DNA from: VRUE01 sp963703895
GTDB lineage: Bacteria; Actinomycetota; Thermoleophilia; Solirubrobacterales; 70-9
NCBI GenBank assembly: GCA_963703895.1
Contig: CAVPFX010000003.1
Span: forward strand, 372,001-436,000
Direction: 5' to 3'
Length of the DNA: 64,000 nt
Shown here: piece by piece, positions 51,090-59,830 of the stretch
Layout: each line of letters opens with the position of its first letter
How positions within the stretch are numbered: the stretch's first letter is position 1
Made by a program: the position numbers and the translations under genes
Notes under the pieces: model-generated
What the model was told of the DNA's origin: nothing
The model's database searches: none
What the model saw: only the letters and a program-made list of their open reading frames with translations

Positions 51090-54000
51090 CGTCCCGTCCT
51101 CCCCTTGGCGTTGGCTCGCTGCTTCTTTTTGCCCTTCTTCTTGTTGCCGCTCTTTTTGTGGTGCTGCTTCTTCTTGGTGGCTTTTGGCTTTTTGTGCTTT
51201 TGGGCTTGGTTGCCGGGGCCGACGAAGGTGGCCGAGCCGGCGCTTTGTTCCGATGGGGCCGCCGCAGCCGCCTCGTGGCAGGATTCGGTGCTGAGGCAGG
51301 GGTTGGGCGGCGGTGGATTCTGAGAGGCCAGGCCCCCTCCCACCCTGGCGTCATAGACGTCTTGCAGTTCGTCTGTGTCCTGGCCGACCAGGCCCTCGCG
51401 GGTGAAGAAGAAGACATCGTCGCCGCTCTCTGAGGCATCGGCGAAGAGTGAGGGGAAGGGGCTTTTGCCGGTTGAGATCAGGTAGACGCAGCCTTCGTTT
51501 AGGGGGCTATAGCCGGGGGCACCCTGGGTGCAGGAGCCTGAACCTGGGGCCTCCCATTGGTAGACGTCTGTGCAGCGGGGGGTGAGTTGGGCGCCCACGC
51601 CCGGGCAGCCAGCACTCCCATTGGTGTCCTCGGGCACCAGCGCTTCCGCCGTCTGGAAGAAGACGCGGTTGCCGTTCGCGGAAAGGTTGCGCGACTGGAT
51701 CATGTTGACCGAAGCCAGCGGCGGCGAAAGGGGGCCGGGGAACTCCACCGATTCCAGGCTCGGCCCTTTGCCCACCGCTTCCCCGCTCGGCGGGCAGCTC
51801 ACGCAGCGAAGCGTTTCGTCCTCGGCCGAGTAGCGGTAGAGCTCGGGCACGCCTTCGTTGTCGTAGGGGGTGAGCTTTTCTTGGGAGCGGAAGAGCAGGA
51901 CTTCGCCGTCTTTGGTCACAAAAGAGGCCTTGGGGGCGTAGCCAGCAGTGGAGAAGAGTTCGCGGGGTGTGCCAGCCCAGTTGAGTACGCCTGCGGCTCT
52001 TTCACCTCCGCCTGCCAGTACACGTCCCACATACCGGAGCGAGCCACCTTCTTTTCGGAAATACACACTGCAGCTACCGCTCGTTGTAACCAGCTGACCA
52101 TGGACTCCTTCTGTGTGGCAGTCACCACGACTCGCCGGTCCGTCTTCGTCGAGATCCCCGTTGGCGGCGAAGTAGACGCGGGAACCGTCCTCAGAAACCC
52201 CTAGAACGCCCTGCACTTCGGCTCCATTTTTGTCGGCCGAATCGGGAGTCAGGTCTTCCAGTTCGTCTTCGCCGGATTCATAGCGGTAGAGGTCGTTGCC
52301 GGCGTTGGATGGTGTTTCGCCGTTGACCGACCAGTAGAGGTGAGAGGGATCGGCGGCGAGACCAAACAGCTTACCGACAGGCCTAATATATTCTTTTTCA
52401 CAGGTAACAAGTGCTATACAGTTACCTTTTCCAAATTCGGTAATAGGAATACGCCCGATCGCTTCTTCGCCCTGCGTTGCCCAGTAGACGTAGTCGGAAT
52501 TTACGGCGAGACCCTGGATACCCGCCTTTCCGATGGCAACAATTTCTGATGTCCCTCCTTCGAGCGGAATACGTCTGAGATAACCCAGGTCGCAGCACTC
52601 TTCATTAAGCGACGAATAGACATATGTGGAGCTTAGAGCCAAGCCGTAGGCCGCTCCTAATCCCGAATCGAAGAATTTCTCTTTTACCGTCGTCCCGTCG
52701 AGGCTCGACCGGGAGATATAGCGCTTCTCGATGTCTTTAGCTGTATTAATCCAATACACATCTGTCGCATTGGTGGCAATACCCTGTGGGTTGGAGGCGC
52801 CAGAGATGAAGTCGGGTTTGACTTCGGTCGCATTTTCGTCAACGTCCAGTTCGGCGTGGCCGATCGTGCCGCATTCGTCGACCGGTTCGCCGTTTTCATC
52901 GCGCAGGCCGGTATTGGTCCAGAAGATTTCGTTGCCGTTGACGGAGATGTAGCGGGGAGAGCTGGGTGAGGCAAATGTTTTCGGTTCGAGCTCGCCCTCT
53001 TCGTTTTCGACTTCAATTTCGCATTCGGTCGGACCGGGTTCGATGAAGCCTTCGTCGATGCTCGTAGTCGGGTTGGCGAGTTCGGCACGGCCGATCGTGC
53101 CGCCGATCGGATCGGCCCAATAGGCATATTTGGAGTCGACGGCGACACCTACCGCTCGCTTGGGGATAAAGGCGTCTTCTTCGATTTCCCCGGTGGTGCT
53201 CGAGCCGATGCCGATCGCAGGTGCCGGCTGATCGGGGCCGGTGTTGGCGTCGGCAGTGAGCTTCTCGGGGGAAGTAAAGAAGACCTTGGAGCCATCTGCA
53301 CTCGCAACTTGAAAGGCGGCGGGCTGGGGGCCAGCGGAGTCGGGGGTCGAGCGCTTGGAGGCCGAGACGTGGATCGTGCAAGCGTTTGCGGGTTTGGTGC
53401 ATTTGCCTCCCACGACTTCGCTTTGGGGCTGGGTCGGGTTGAGGCGCAGGTATAGTTGGCCTGTACCCAATTCGGTGAAGTAGATGTCACCCGCAATGGT
53501 GATCGCATGGGTGTCCTGGAGGTAGTAACCGCGGAGGGCACCACCCGTTTTTAGCGCCGAGGCACTGATGCCCCTGTTCCAGTCATAGGGCCCGGCAGAG
53601 GTGCCTTTGGTTGGGGCTTTGCCGTCGTTCATCGCACCAGCCAGGGAAAGGCGGCCGCCGGAGCGGTCCCAGGCATAGAGGTTTTGGCGGCCCTGAATAG
53701 CCCCTTCGATCGGGTCCTCACCTTCTGTCGGGGGCAGTGCGACGGGCGATTCGAAGAAGACGGTGGAGGCATTAGCACTGGCGCCTACGTAGGAGTATTC
53801 GGCGGCGGGGACATAGGGGGAGAGAATGCTCGAGGGACCGCCCGTCGTCGACTGTGAGACCAGCCCTTTGACCCTGGGGCTACCCAGCTTGGCCACGTTG
53901 GAGAAGGTTTCTGAGAAATCGGGAAGCCAGCCCTGTACCTGGGCGCGCTCGCCGAATTCGGGGGGTGGAAGCAGGCCCTGGGTTGACCAATCGCCGCCAT

Positions 54001-54601
54001 CGCGGGTGGCGAGGTAGGTGGGCAGGGCCTGGGCCCCTTTGCCGCCGGGGATGCCGAAGGTGCTCTGGAAGGTGATGCCACTGCCGGCATTCACAGCTTT
54101 GACCAGGCCCACTCTACCCACCGCATCGTTACCGTCCTTGTCAACTGGCGAGGACTGCTCATAAGCTCTTCCATCGGGCAAGACTTCAGAAGAGATACCG
54201 CCGGTGGCGAAAACCCGGTCGGCGCTTTTAATCGTTCCCCCTTCGCCGTTTTTGGCGCTGAGGAGGAAGTGGTAGACGGTGCCGGGGGCGAGGCCGATGA
54301 TCGCTTCTTCGACCGGGACCAGCGAGCTGCCGGCAGGGATCTGAGCTTCGGGTACCGGGATGCTGGTGCAAATGGTTTTGCTGCAGTCAGAGGTCCCGTA
54401 CTCGAAATGCCAACGAGTCAGTTTGCCGCCAGGGTTGATTTCGGCTTTCAGCTTGGCAGAGCTGGTGGTGACCTCGGAGGCGGAAATGCCCGACATCTGA
54501 GGTGGTACGGCCTGAGCCGTGGCGGCGGAAGCCGTCAGAACGCAAAAAGTCGCCGCTACGACAAGCGCTCGACGAATCCCTGTCCCCTTTTCCCCCTGCA
54601 C
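51086..54601 (-). CDS. Very large secreted protein with Fn3 and propeller-like domains
   Basis: 1171 residues from GTG at 54601, chosen because AAGGAGGAG lies just upstream; ATG at 54616 is the alternative. After the signal peptide (ALVVAATFCVLTASAATAQA) comes a fibronectin type III-like domain (SGISASEVTTSSAKLKAEIN, then YGTSDC and GLAPGTVYHFLLSAKNGEG). Then follow YWTD/NHL-like propeller strands (GVAVDSKYAYWADP, GIATNATDVYWINT, GLAVNSDYVYWATQ, GLAADPSHLYWSV) and other beta repeats with Cys pairs. The last 35 residues are Lys-rich. Codon use inside 52380-53050 is markedly more AT-rich than in the rest. Its stop overlaps the next gene's start. Confidence 0.82.
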   Translation of the reverse strand: MQGEKGTGIRRALVVAATFCVLTASAATAQAVPPQMSGISASEVTTSSAKLKAEINPGGKLTRWHFEYGTSDCSKTICTSIPVPEAQIPAGSSLVPVEEAIIGLAPGTVYHFLLSAKNGEGGTIKSADRVFATGGISSEVLPDGRAYEQSSPVDKDGNDAVGRVGLVKAVNAGSGITFQSTFGIPGGKGAQALPTYLATRDGGDWSTQGLLPPPEFGERAQVQGWLPDFSETFSNVAKLGSPRVKGLVSQSTTGGPSSILSPYVPAAEYSYVGASANASTVFFESPVALPPTEGEDPIEGAIQGRQNLYAWDRSGGRLSLAGAMNDGKAPTKGTSAGPYDWNRGISASALKTGGALRGYYLQDTHAITIAGDIYFTELGTGQLYLRLNPTQPQSEVVGGKCTKPANACTIHVSASKRSTPDSAGPQPAAFQVASADGSKVFFTSPEKLTADANTGPDQPAPAIGIGSSTTGEIEEDAFIPKRAVGVAVDSKYAYWADPIGGTIGRAELANPTTSIDEGFIEPGPTECEIEVENEEGELEPKTFASPSSPRYISVNGNEIFWTNTGLRDENGEPVDECGTIGHAELDVDENATEVKPDFISGASNPQGIATNATDVYWINTAKDIEKRYISRSSLDGTTVKEKFFDSGLGAAYGLALSSTYVYSSLNEECCDLGYLRRIPLEGGTSEIVAIGKAGIQGLAVNSDYVYWATQGEEAIGRIPITEFGKGNCIALVTCEKEYIRPVGKLFGLAADPSHLYWSVNGETPSNAGNDLYRYESGEDELEDLTPDSADKNGAEVQGVLGVSEDGSRVYFAANGDLDEDGPASRGDCHTEGVHGQLVTTSGSCSVYFRKEGGSLRYVGRVLAGGGERAAGVLNWAGTPRELFSTAGYAPKASFVTKDGEVLLFRSQEKLTPYDNEGVPELYRYSAEDETLRCVSCPPSGEAVGKGPSLESVEFPGPLSPPLASVNMIQSRNLSANGNRVFFQTAEALVPEDTNGSAGCPGVGAQLTPRCTDVYQWEAPGSGSCTQGAPGYSPLNEGCVYLISTGKSPFPSLFADASESGDDVFFFTREGLVGQDTDELQDVYDARVGGGLASQNPPPPNPCLSTESCHEAAAAAPSEQSAGSATFVGPGNQAQKHKKPKATKKKQHHKKSGNKKKGKKKQRANAKGRTGR

Positions 54602-54657
54602 TCTCTCCTCCTTCATCCCGAGCTGCGATTTACCTGTGCTGCGATTTAGCTCATCAG

Positions 54658-54709
54658 TGCGGGCCACCCCAAATTGGGGCGGCCCGCACCCTAAGCACTT
54701 TGCTTAGGG
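54658..54709. terminator. Two tandem hairpins downstream of the AT-rich secreted gene
   Basis: Hairpin one (54658-54688) pairs TGCGGGCC with GGCCCGCA and CCCCAA with TTGGGG, with one mismatch. Hairpin two (54689-54709) is an exact 9-bp stem, CCCTAAGCA with TGCTTAGGG, around a 3-nt loop. They lie 15-66 bp after the stop of the leftward gene at 54724 and just before the start of the next leftward gene. There is no T-tract downstream of either, so this is a probable but non-classical terminator or processing signal. Confidence 0.5.
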
Positions 54710-54723
54710 CAATATGTGAATGG

Positions 54724-55449
54724 TTAATTTAAGTGTAAGTAAGCCCATTCGAATCCAGTCCAGGTGGCACCAACGAGGCGCGCCAAGATACTGCCTAATA
54801 TTGTCGCCGACTGGCCGAGAGCTTTCAGTTCTCCCGATAAATTAACTGGTTCGAATAAATGTTCAACCGCGTGTTTTGTGGCGTCCACACAATCTTTCAG
54901 CGTTACCTCGCCAGTGATCGGAACCGTTTCACCGATCGCGCAAAGTTCGCCGAGTTCAAGTTTGGCCAATTCAGTGCCTGCGGTAGGTTTAATTAAGATA
55001 GCGGGTTTAGATTCGTGTAAGACAATTAAACCAAAGCCTTCATTGGTTTCAATTGTGCCTTTAGGTCCGCCGCCGGTTTTCGGTTCACAGTTTTTTGACA
55101 GGACACCGTTGAGCGAAGTATGGCATCCTGAGTATTTAACCTTGACAGACGTCGTGGTGCCCCCAGTTAGGAGCTTCGCGGCGGGGACTAGTTCAATTGT
55201 GCTGCATAAGAATAAAACTTCTGTTCCACCCGACGTTTTGAAGTGCAGAACACCAACTACGCCGGGATCAAATTTCACCTGCAGTTCGGCATTTTGTGCG
55301 GTGGTAAAAATTAATAAGGTTTTATTGGCATCTTTATCCAGATAAGTCCAATCCCCTTTTGCCTGGGCCGCACTGGCGGTCATTGCCATAAGCCCGACGA
55401 CGAGAGCACAGAGGCCGAGGGCCTTCAGTCCGAATCGCGTTTTAATCAT
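54724..55449 (-). CDS. Secreted protein of the AT-rich paralog family, copy 2
   Basis: 241 residues from ATG at 55449, with GAGGAAG upstream. The signal peptide is LCALVVGLMAMTASAAQA. The mature part has WTYLDKDANKTLLIF, FLCSTIELVPAAKLLTGG, GFGLIVLHESKPAI, CAIGETVPITGEVTLKDC and a C-terminal LVGATWTGFEWAYL. The order and several motifs match 12496-13203. It is also AT-rich in codon use. Function unknown; there are five or six Cys, which suggests an oxidised extracellular domain. It lies upstream of the giant secreted genes on the same strand and may be regulated with them. Confidence 0.8.
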   Translation of the reverse strand: MIKTRFGLKALGLCALVVGLMAMTASAAQAKGDWTYLDKDANKTLLIFTTAQNAELQVKFDPGVVGVLHFKTSGGTEVLFLCSTIELVPAAKLLTGGTTTSVKVKYSGCHTSLNGVLSKNCEPKTGGGPKGTIETNEGFGLIVLHESKPAILIKPTAGTELAKLELGELCAIGETVPITGEVTLKDCVDATKHAVEHLFEPVNLSGELKALGQSATILGSILARLVGATWTGFEWAYLHLN

Positions 55450-55957
55450 TGGTTGCTTCCTCACTATTAGTTACGGTTTGCATGTGATCGAGCTGAAGTC
55501 CCTCCAGCCCGATAAGACAATCCCATACATGAATTCTGCGTCAAGTGAGAAATCAACTAGGTTTTCTGTCCCTCTTCGAGGCTCGAAGAATCGGCGCAGC
55601 AAATGAGTTCCGGCTTCTTGCCGTACGGAAATTTTTAGAAAATGCTGCCATTTACTTGAGCTGACCTTTGCATTCGCGCTGCGCTCTTATTGCTAAGCGA
55701 GAATCAGAAGACCCTGCCATCGAGTCGTCGACACTGAACGTGACGTTCGGCGGACAAAGCTCCCCTCCCTTACTCCTAAGCTCCCACGCGTGATCAGGGT
55801 GTCAAGCATCAAATGCACAGGGTTTTCTATCTTTTGGGATCGCCAATGGATCCCCGCTCTAGACGGGATCCGGGAACCTCTTATGGGGTCCCTACCTAGA
55901 AAACAAAACCCTAGGAAACGATGAGGCGCTAGGTCGATGTCGACCTGACGCTCAGAC
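55450..55957. other. 508-bp non-coding region with inverted repeats
   Basis: There is no supported reading frame. The composition is more AT-rich than average. A long-range inverted repeat (AGGGTTTTCTA at 55819-55829 with TAGAAAAC and ACCCT at 55897-55912) encloses smaller ones around GGATCCCCG and CGGGATCC. This end is downstream of the acyl-CoA ligase gene, so it could be its terminator. The right-hand half probably contains the promoter of the leftward secreted gene at 55449. Confidence 0.5.
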
Positions 55958-57544
55958 TCAGTGCCCGCTCAACCCGTGTGGGTGCAGGTGGTCTTCGGCC
56001 ATTCGCTTCAGGCCCGCGCGGTCGATCTTGCCGGTCGGGTTGAGTGGCATCTCCTCGAGGAAGACGATCTCCTCGGGCGCCTTGTAGCCGACGCGCTCGC
56101 GACAGAAGACGATCAGATCGGCGCTTGACGGACGCTCGGCGCCCTCGCGCAGGGTGACGTAGGCGCGCACGTTCTCGCCGTGAACCGTGTCGTGGATGCC
56201 GACGACGCCGGCGACGCCGATCGCCGGGTGCTCGTCGATCGCCGCCTCGACCTCGAGCGGGCTGATGTTGGAGCCGTCATGGACGATCACCTGCTTCTTG
56301 CGGCCGAAGAACCAGAGGTAGCCGTCCTCGTCGGCGCGAGCGAGGTCGCCGGAGTCGAGCCACTCGTCGGCGAGGACCTCGGCGGTCGCCTCCGGCGCCT
56401 CCCAGTAGCCGGCCATGCGGCTGCGGGTGCGGATCCAGATCCGGCCGACCTCGTCGCCCTCGATCGGCCTGCCCTCGTCGTCGCGCAGGGCGATGCTGTA
56501 ACCGCCGATCGGCGGCCCGATCGAGCCCTGCTTGATCACGCCGGAGGGCGGGTTGAGCGTCGCCAGGCCGACCTCGGTCATGCCGTAGCCCTCGACGATC
56601 GGAAAGCCGGCGGCGGCGGCAAACTCGCTCAGCAACTCGGTCGAGACCTTGTCCGAGCCCGAGCGGCAGATCCGCAGGCAGGAGAGGTCGCCGGGCTGCA
56701 GATCGTGATCGCGGACCAGGGCCAGCAACGCCGCCGGGATCATCGCCATCACGCTCGGCTGCTGCTCGCGCAGCAGCGGCAGCAGCTCGTAGCTGTCGGT
56801 GGTGCGGGCGACGACGACCCGGCCGCCGACCGAGAGCATGCTGAGAGCCCAGAGGAAGGAGCCAACGTGCGACATCGAGGAGCCGGGCAGGAAGGCGTCG
56901 GCGGCATCGAGCTCGAAGGCGGTTGCGGCGCTGGCGATCATCCAACGCAGCGACTCGCGCGTGTGGGTGACCCCCTTGGCCGGCCCGGTGCTGCCCGAGG
57001 TGAAGAAGATCGCGGCGGGCACGTCAGGGTCCGGGGTCGGTCCCTCCGGCAGCGGATCGTGCGCGAGCAGCGTCGCGAAGTCGTGCCCCCACTCACCCTC
57101 CTCCCCGCTCTCATCGCCGTCGCCGTAGGCGATCGTCCCCAGCGCCAGCTCGCCGGCGCGCCCGCTCGCCGCCACGTCCTCGCCCCGCTCGACGTGGGCA
57201 AGCAACGCCCTGGCGCCGCTGACCTCGAGCGCGTGGTCGATCTCGCGGAAGGTGTAGCGATAGTTGAGTGGCGTCGCGACCAGGCCGGCCCTGAAGCAAG
57301 CGAGGTAGTGGACGACGAGGTCGATCCGGTTCGGCATCAGCGATGCCAGCCGGTCCCCAGCCTCCAGCCCCAGCTCCCGGTAGCCACCGGCCAGCCGGGC
57401 GCTCTCCTGATCGAGCTCGCGCCAGCTGAGCGAGCGCTCGGCCGAGACCAGCGCCACCTCGTCGGGACGCGCCTCCAGCCCGGCCCGCAGCAGCTCGTCC
57501 AGCGGCGGCGCTGGGCGCTCTAGTGCGGTTCCGTCGATCTGCAT
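55958..57544 (-). CDS. AMP-dependent acyl-CoA synthetase/ligase
   Basis: 528 residues from ATG at 57544, the usual length for the ANL superfamily. The P-loop motif is AIFFTSGSTGPAKGVTHT, followed by PIVEGYGMTEVG (A5), GRIWIRTRSRMAGYWEAPEATAEVLADEWLDSGDLARADEDGYLWFFGRKKQVI split over A7-A8, and the C-terminal catalytic Lys in NPTGKIDRAGLK. It activates a carboxylic acid (probably fatty or aromatic) to acyl-adenylate and then acyl-CoA. It is cytosolic. The neighbouring divergent gene is a TSUP permease; no pathway partner is evident. Confidence 0.93.
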   Translation of the reverse strand: MQIDGTALERPAPPLDELLRAGLEARPDEVALVSAERSLSWRELDQESARLAGGYRELGLEAGDRLASLMPNRIDLVVHYLACFRAGLVATPLNYRYTFREIDHALEVSGARALLAHVERGEDVAASGRAGELALGTIAYGDGDESGEEGEWGHDFATLLAHDPLPEGPTPDPDVPAAIFFTSGSTGPAKGVTHTRESLRWMIASAATAFELDAADAFLPGSSMSHVGSFLWALSMLSVGGRVVVARTTDSYELLPLLREQQPSVMAMIPAALLALVRDHDLQPGDLSCLRICRSGSDKVSTELLSEFAAAAGFPIVEGYGMTEVGLATLNPPSGVIKQGSIGPPIGGYSIALRDDEGRPIEGDEVGRIWIRTRSRMAGYWEAPEATAEVLADEWLDSGDLARADEDGYLWFFGRKKQVIVHDGSNISPLEVEAAIDEHPAIGVAGVVGIHDTVHGENVRAYVTLREGAERPSSADLIVFCRERVGYKAPEEIVFLEEMPLNPTGKIDRAGLKRMAEDHLHPHGLSGH

Positions 57545-57582
57545 CGGCGGGATCGTACGGAAAGACCTGATAGAGAGTGCCG

Positions 57583-58359
57583 ATGCTGGCCGACGCTGCC
57601 CTCGGCGCGGGGATCGCCTTCTGCATCGCCGTCCTCACCACACCGGTGGGCGTATCCGGCGCCGTCTTCCTGGTCCCGGTCCAAATCAGCGTCCTGCACA
57701 CGCCGAGCCCAGCGGTCACTCCGACCAATCTCCTCTACAACCTCGTCGCCATCCCCGGCGCTCTCTTCCAGTTCCACCGCGAGCGACGACTGGCCTCGCC
57801 GCTGACCCGGCTGCTGGTCCTCGGCACCCTGCCGGGAGTTGTCGCCGGCGCGGTGATCCGGGTCGAGTTTCTGGACCGTGCCAGTGCCTTCTTGATTGTC
57901 GTTGCCGCCGTCTTGGTCCCGCTCGGGGCCTGGCTCGCTCTCGCCAACCCACCTCGCGAGGCAGGCGCGCCGGATCGCAAACGTCGTCGCCAGATCCTCC
58001 TCCTCGCCCTGGCCGTGGGAACGGTCGGTGGCGTATACGGAATCGGCGGTGGCTCGATTCTCGGGCCGATCCTGGTCGGGCTCGGCTTCTCGGTGCTCGA
58101 GGTTGCCCCGGCGGCGCTGGCGGCAACGTTCCTCACCTCGATCGCGGGGGTCCTGACCTTCGCCCTGCTCAGCATCGGGGGCAGCGGCGACGTCGCCCCG
58201 GACTGGACGCTCGGCGTTGGCATGGGCATCGGGGGCCTGGCGGGGGCCTATCTCGGCGCTCGCCTACAAACCCGACTGCCCGAAGAGCTGCTCAGGCGCG
58301 GGCTCGGCGTGCTCGCCCTGGCGCTTGGACTGCGCTACGCGCTCCTCGCCCTCACCTGA
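57583..58359 (+). CDS. TSUP-family membrane permease (TauE/SafE)
   Basis: 258 residues from ATG at 57583 (a GTG at 57577 is the alternative). There are about eight helices in two halves with the repeated Gly/Pro motifs of the family: TPVGVSGAVFLVPVQ in the first half and GTVGGVYGIGGGSILGPIL in the second half. TSUP proteins export or import sulfite, sulfonates or other organic anions. It is divergent from the acyl-CoA ligase with 38 bp between starts. Confidence 0.9.
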   Translation: MLADAALGAGIAFCIAVLTTPVGVSGAVFLVPVQISVLHTPSPAVTPTNLLYNLVAIPGALFQFHRERRLASPLTRLLVLGTLPGVVAGAVIRVEFLDRASAFLIVVAAVLVPLGAWLALANPPREAGAPDRKRRRQILLLALAVGTVGGVYGIGGGSILGPILVGLGFSVLEVAPAALAATFLTSIAGVLTFALLSIGGSGDVAPDWTLGVGMGIGGLAGAYLGARLQTRLPEELLRRGLGVLALALGLRYALLALT

Positions 58360-58386
58360 AGGCCACCGTCGCCTTAGGCTGACGCC

Positions 58387-59169
58387 GTGGCCGAAGCCCC
58401 CAAGGAACCGGCGGCGAAGCGCCTCGCCGCTGCCGCCCGCCGGCTCAACCGGCACCCGAAGCTGGTCGCCTCGGCGCGCCAGGCACGCGAGCAGGCGATG
58501 GGCGACGACGAGTTCGTCGACATGCTCTCGACCGCCCGCGGTCGCCCCGCCGACCTGGCCGCCCGGCAGCTGGTTGCCTCCAGGGCTGCCGAGCCCGGCG
58601 TCCTCGGCGAGCTCGGCCTGACCGCACTGCAGGCCTGGCAGCGCCTCTCGGAGAGGCAGGACCGCGGGCGCGGCAAGGTCGACGTCGCGATCCTCTTCAC
58701 CGACCTGGTCGGCTTCTCCAGCTGGGCGCTGGAGGCCGGAGACCGGCAGGCGGTGCGGCTGCTGCGCGATTTCAGCGAGGCGACCGAGCCGGCGGTGCTG
58801 GCCCGGCGGGGTGAGGTGGTCAAGCGCCTTGGCGACGGGCTGATGGGAGCGTTCTGGGATGCCGGCAGCGCCGTCGAGGCAGCCTTCGCCGCCCAAGAGC
58901 AGACGGCCCTGATCGAGGTCGGGGGTTACCGCCCGCGACTGCGGACCGGCATCCACGTCGGCCGCCCACGCAAGCTCGGCGGCGACTACTTCGGCATCGA
59001 CGTCAACATCGCCGCGCGGCTCGCCGAGGCGGCGAAACCCGGCGAGGTCCTCGTCTCCGACCCGACCCTCGCCGCCCTCGACCCCGACACCGTCGTCGCC
59101 AAGAACCGGCGCTTCCGCGCCAAGGGCGCTCCCGCCGACCTTGCGGCCTATGTGGTCAAGCCCCGCTAG
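58387..59169 (+). CDS. Class III adenylate/guanylate cyclase-domain protein
   Basis: 260 residues from GTG at 58387. The first about 95 residues are helical, with no membrane segment. The catalytic domain has the two metal aspartates, Asp106 in LFTDLVGFSS and Asp150 in RLGDGLMGAF, with Lys146 before the second, and DVNIAARLAEAAKPGEVLVS with the transition-state Asn and Arg. All catalytic residues are present, so it can make a cyclic nucleotide; the adenine/guanine preference cannot be settled by eye. It is cytosolic and follows the TSUP gene by 27 bp. Confidence 0.92.
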   Translation: MAEAPKEPAAKRLAAAARRLNRHPKLVASARQAREQAMGDDEFVDMLSTARGRPADLAARQLVASRAAEPGVLGELGLTALQAWQRLSERQDRGRGKVDVAILFTDLVGFSSWALEAGDRQAVRLLRDFSEATEPAVLARRGEVVKRLGDGLMGAFWDAGSAVEAAFAAQEQTALIEVGGYRPRLRTGIHVGRPRKLGGDYFGIDVNIAARLAEAAKPGEVLVSDPTLAALDPDTVVAKNRRFRAKGAPADLAAYVVKPR

Positions 59170-59180
59170 GCCCGGCTCCG

Positions 59181-59699
59181 TCAGCCGGCGAGCGACAACT
59201 GCTGCTGATCTCCGGGCAGCCGCTCGGCGGCGCCCTCCAGCTCGAGCAACGAGCGCTTGCGCTCGAGGCCGCCGGCGTAGCCGGTGAGCTTGCCGTCCTT
59301 GCCCACCACCCGGTGACAGGGGGTAACGATCGAGAGCGGGTTGCGGCCGACGGCGCCACCGACCTTGCGCGCCAGGGTCACGTCGCCGAGCTCCCGCGCC
59401 ATCTCGCCGTAGGTCGTCGTCTCTCCGTAGGGAACGCGGTCGATCAGCCTCCAGACGCGCCGCTGGAAATCGTCGCCGGCGATCGCCGTCTCCAGCTCGA
59501 ACTCGGTCCGCTCGCCGGCGAAGTACTCGCCCAGCTGCTCTTCGGCCGGCTCGAAGCCATTCTCGGACCGGGCGCCAAAGACCTCCGGGGCCGGCATGTA
59601 CCAGTGACCCGGGAAGTAGAGCCCGCTCAGCACGCCGTCCCTGGCGACGAGCGTCAGCCCGCCGAGCGGCGAGTCGATCATGGTGTGAGTTGCGGTCAT
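59181..59699 (-). CDS. ogt: Methylated-DNA-protein cysteine methyltransferase (Ogt/MGMT)
   Basis: 172 residues from ATG at 59699. The active-site motif PCHRV is in SIVTPCHRVVGKDGKLTGYA, and the DNA-binding helix and linker are FQRRVWRLIDRVPYGETTTYGEMARELG with the Arg finger and Tyr. It removes O6-alkyl groups from guanine by transferring them to its own Cys, once per molecule. The N-terminal domain is intact but lacks an Ada-type methylphosphotriester domain. Confidence 0.95.
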   Translation of the reverse strand: MTATHTMIDSPLGGLTLVARDGVLSGLYFPGHWYMPAPEVFGARSENGFEPAEEQLGEYFAGERTEFELETAIAGDDFQRRVWRLIDRVPYGETTTYGEMARELGDVTLARKVGGAVGRNPLSIVTPCHRVVGKDGKLTGYAGGLERKRSLLELEGAAERLPGDQQQLSLAG

Positions 59700-59830
59700 G
59701 CTCTGGCTCCTCTCGCGTTGCCTGCCGTCACCATATAAACGGCCTGGGCGGCGCCTTCGTGAGATCGACGCCTGCTCGACCTACGAATCGGTCCAGCAAC
59801 AAGGGATCGCCCTACCCCGATCCCCGTTCA

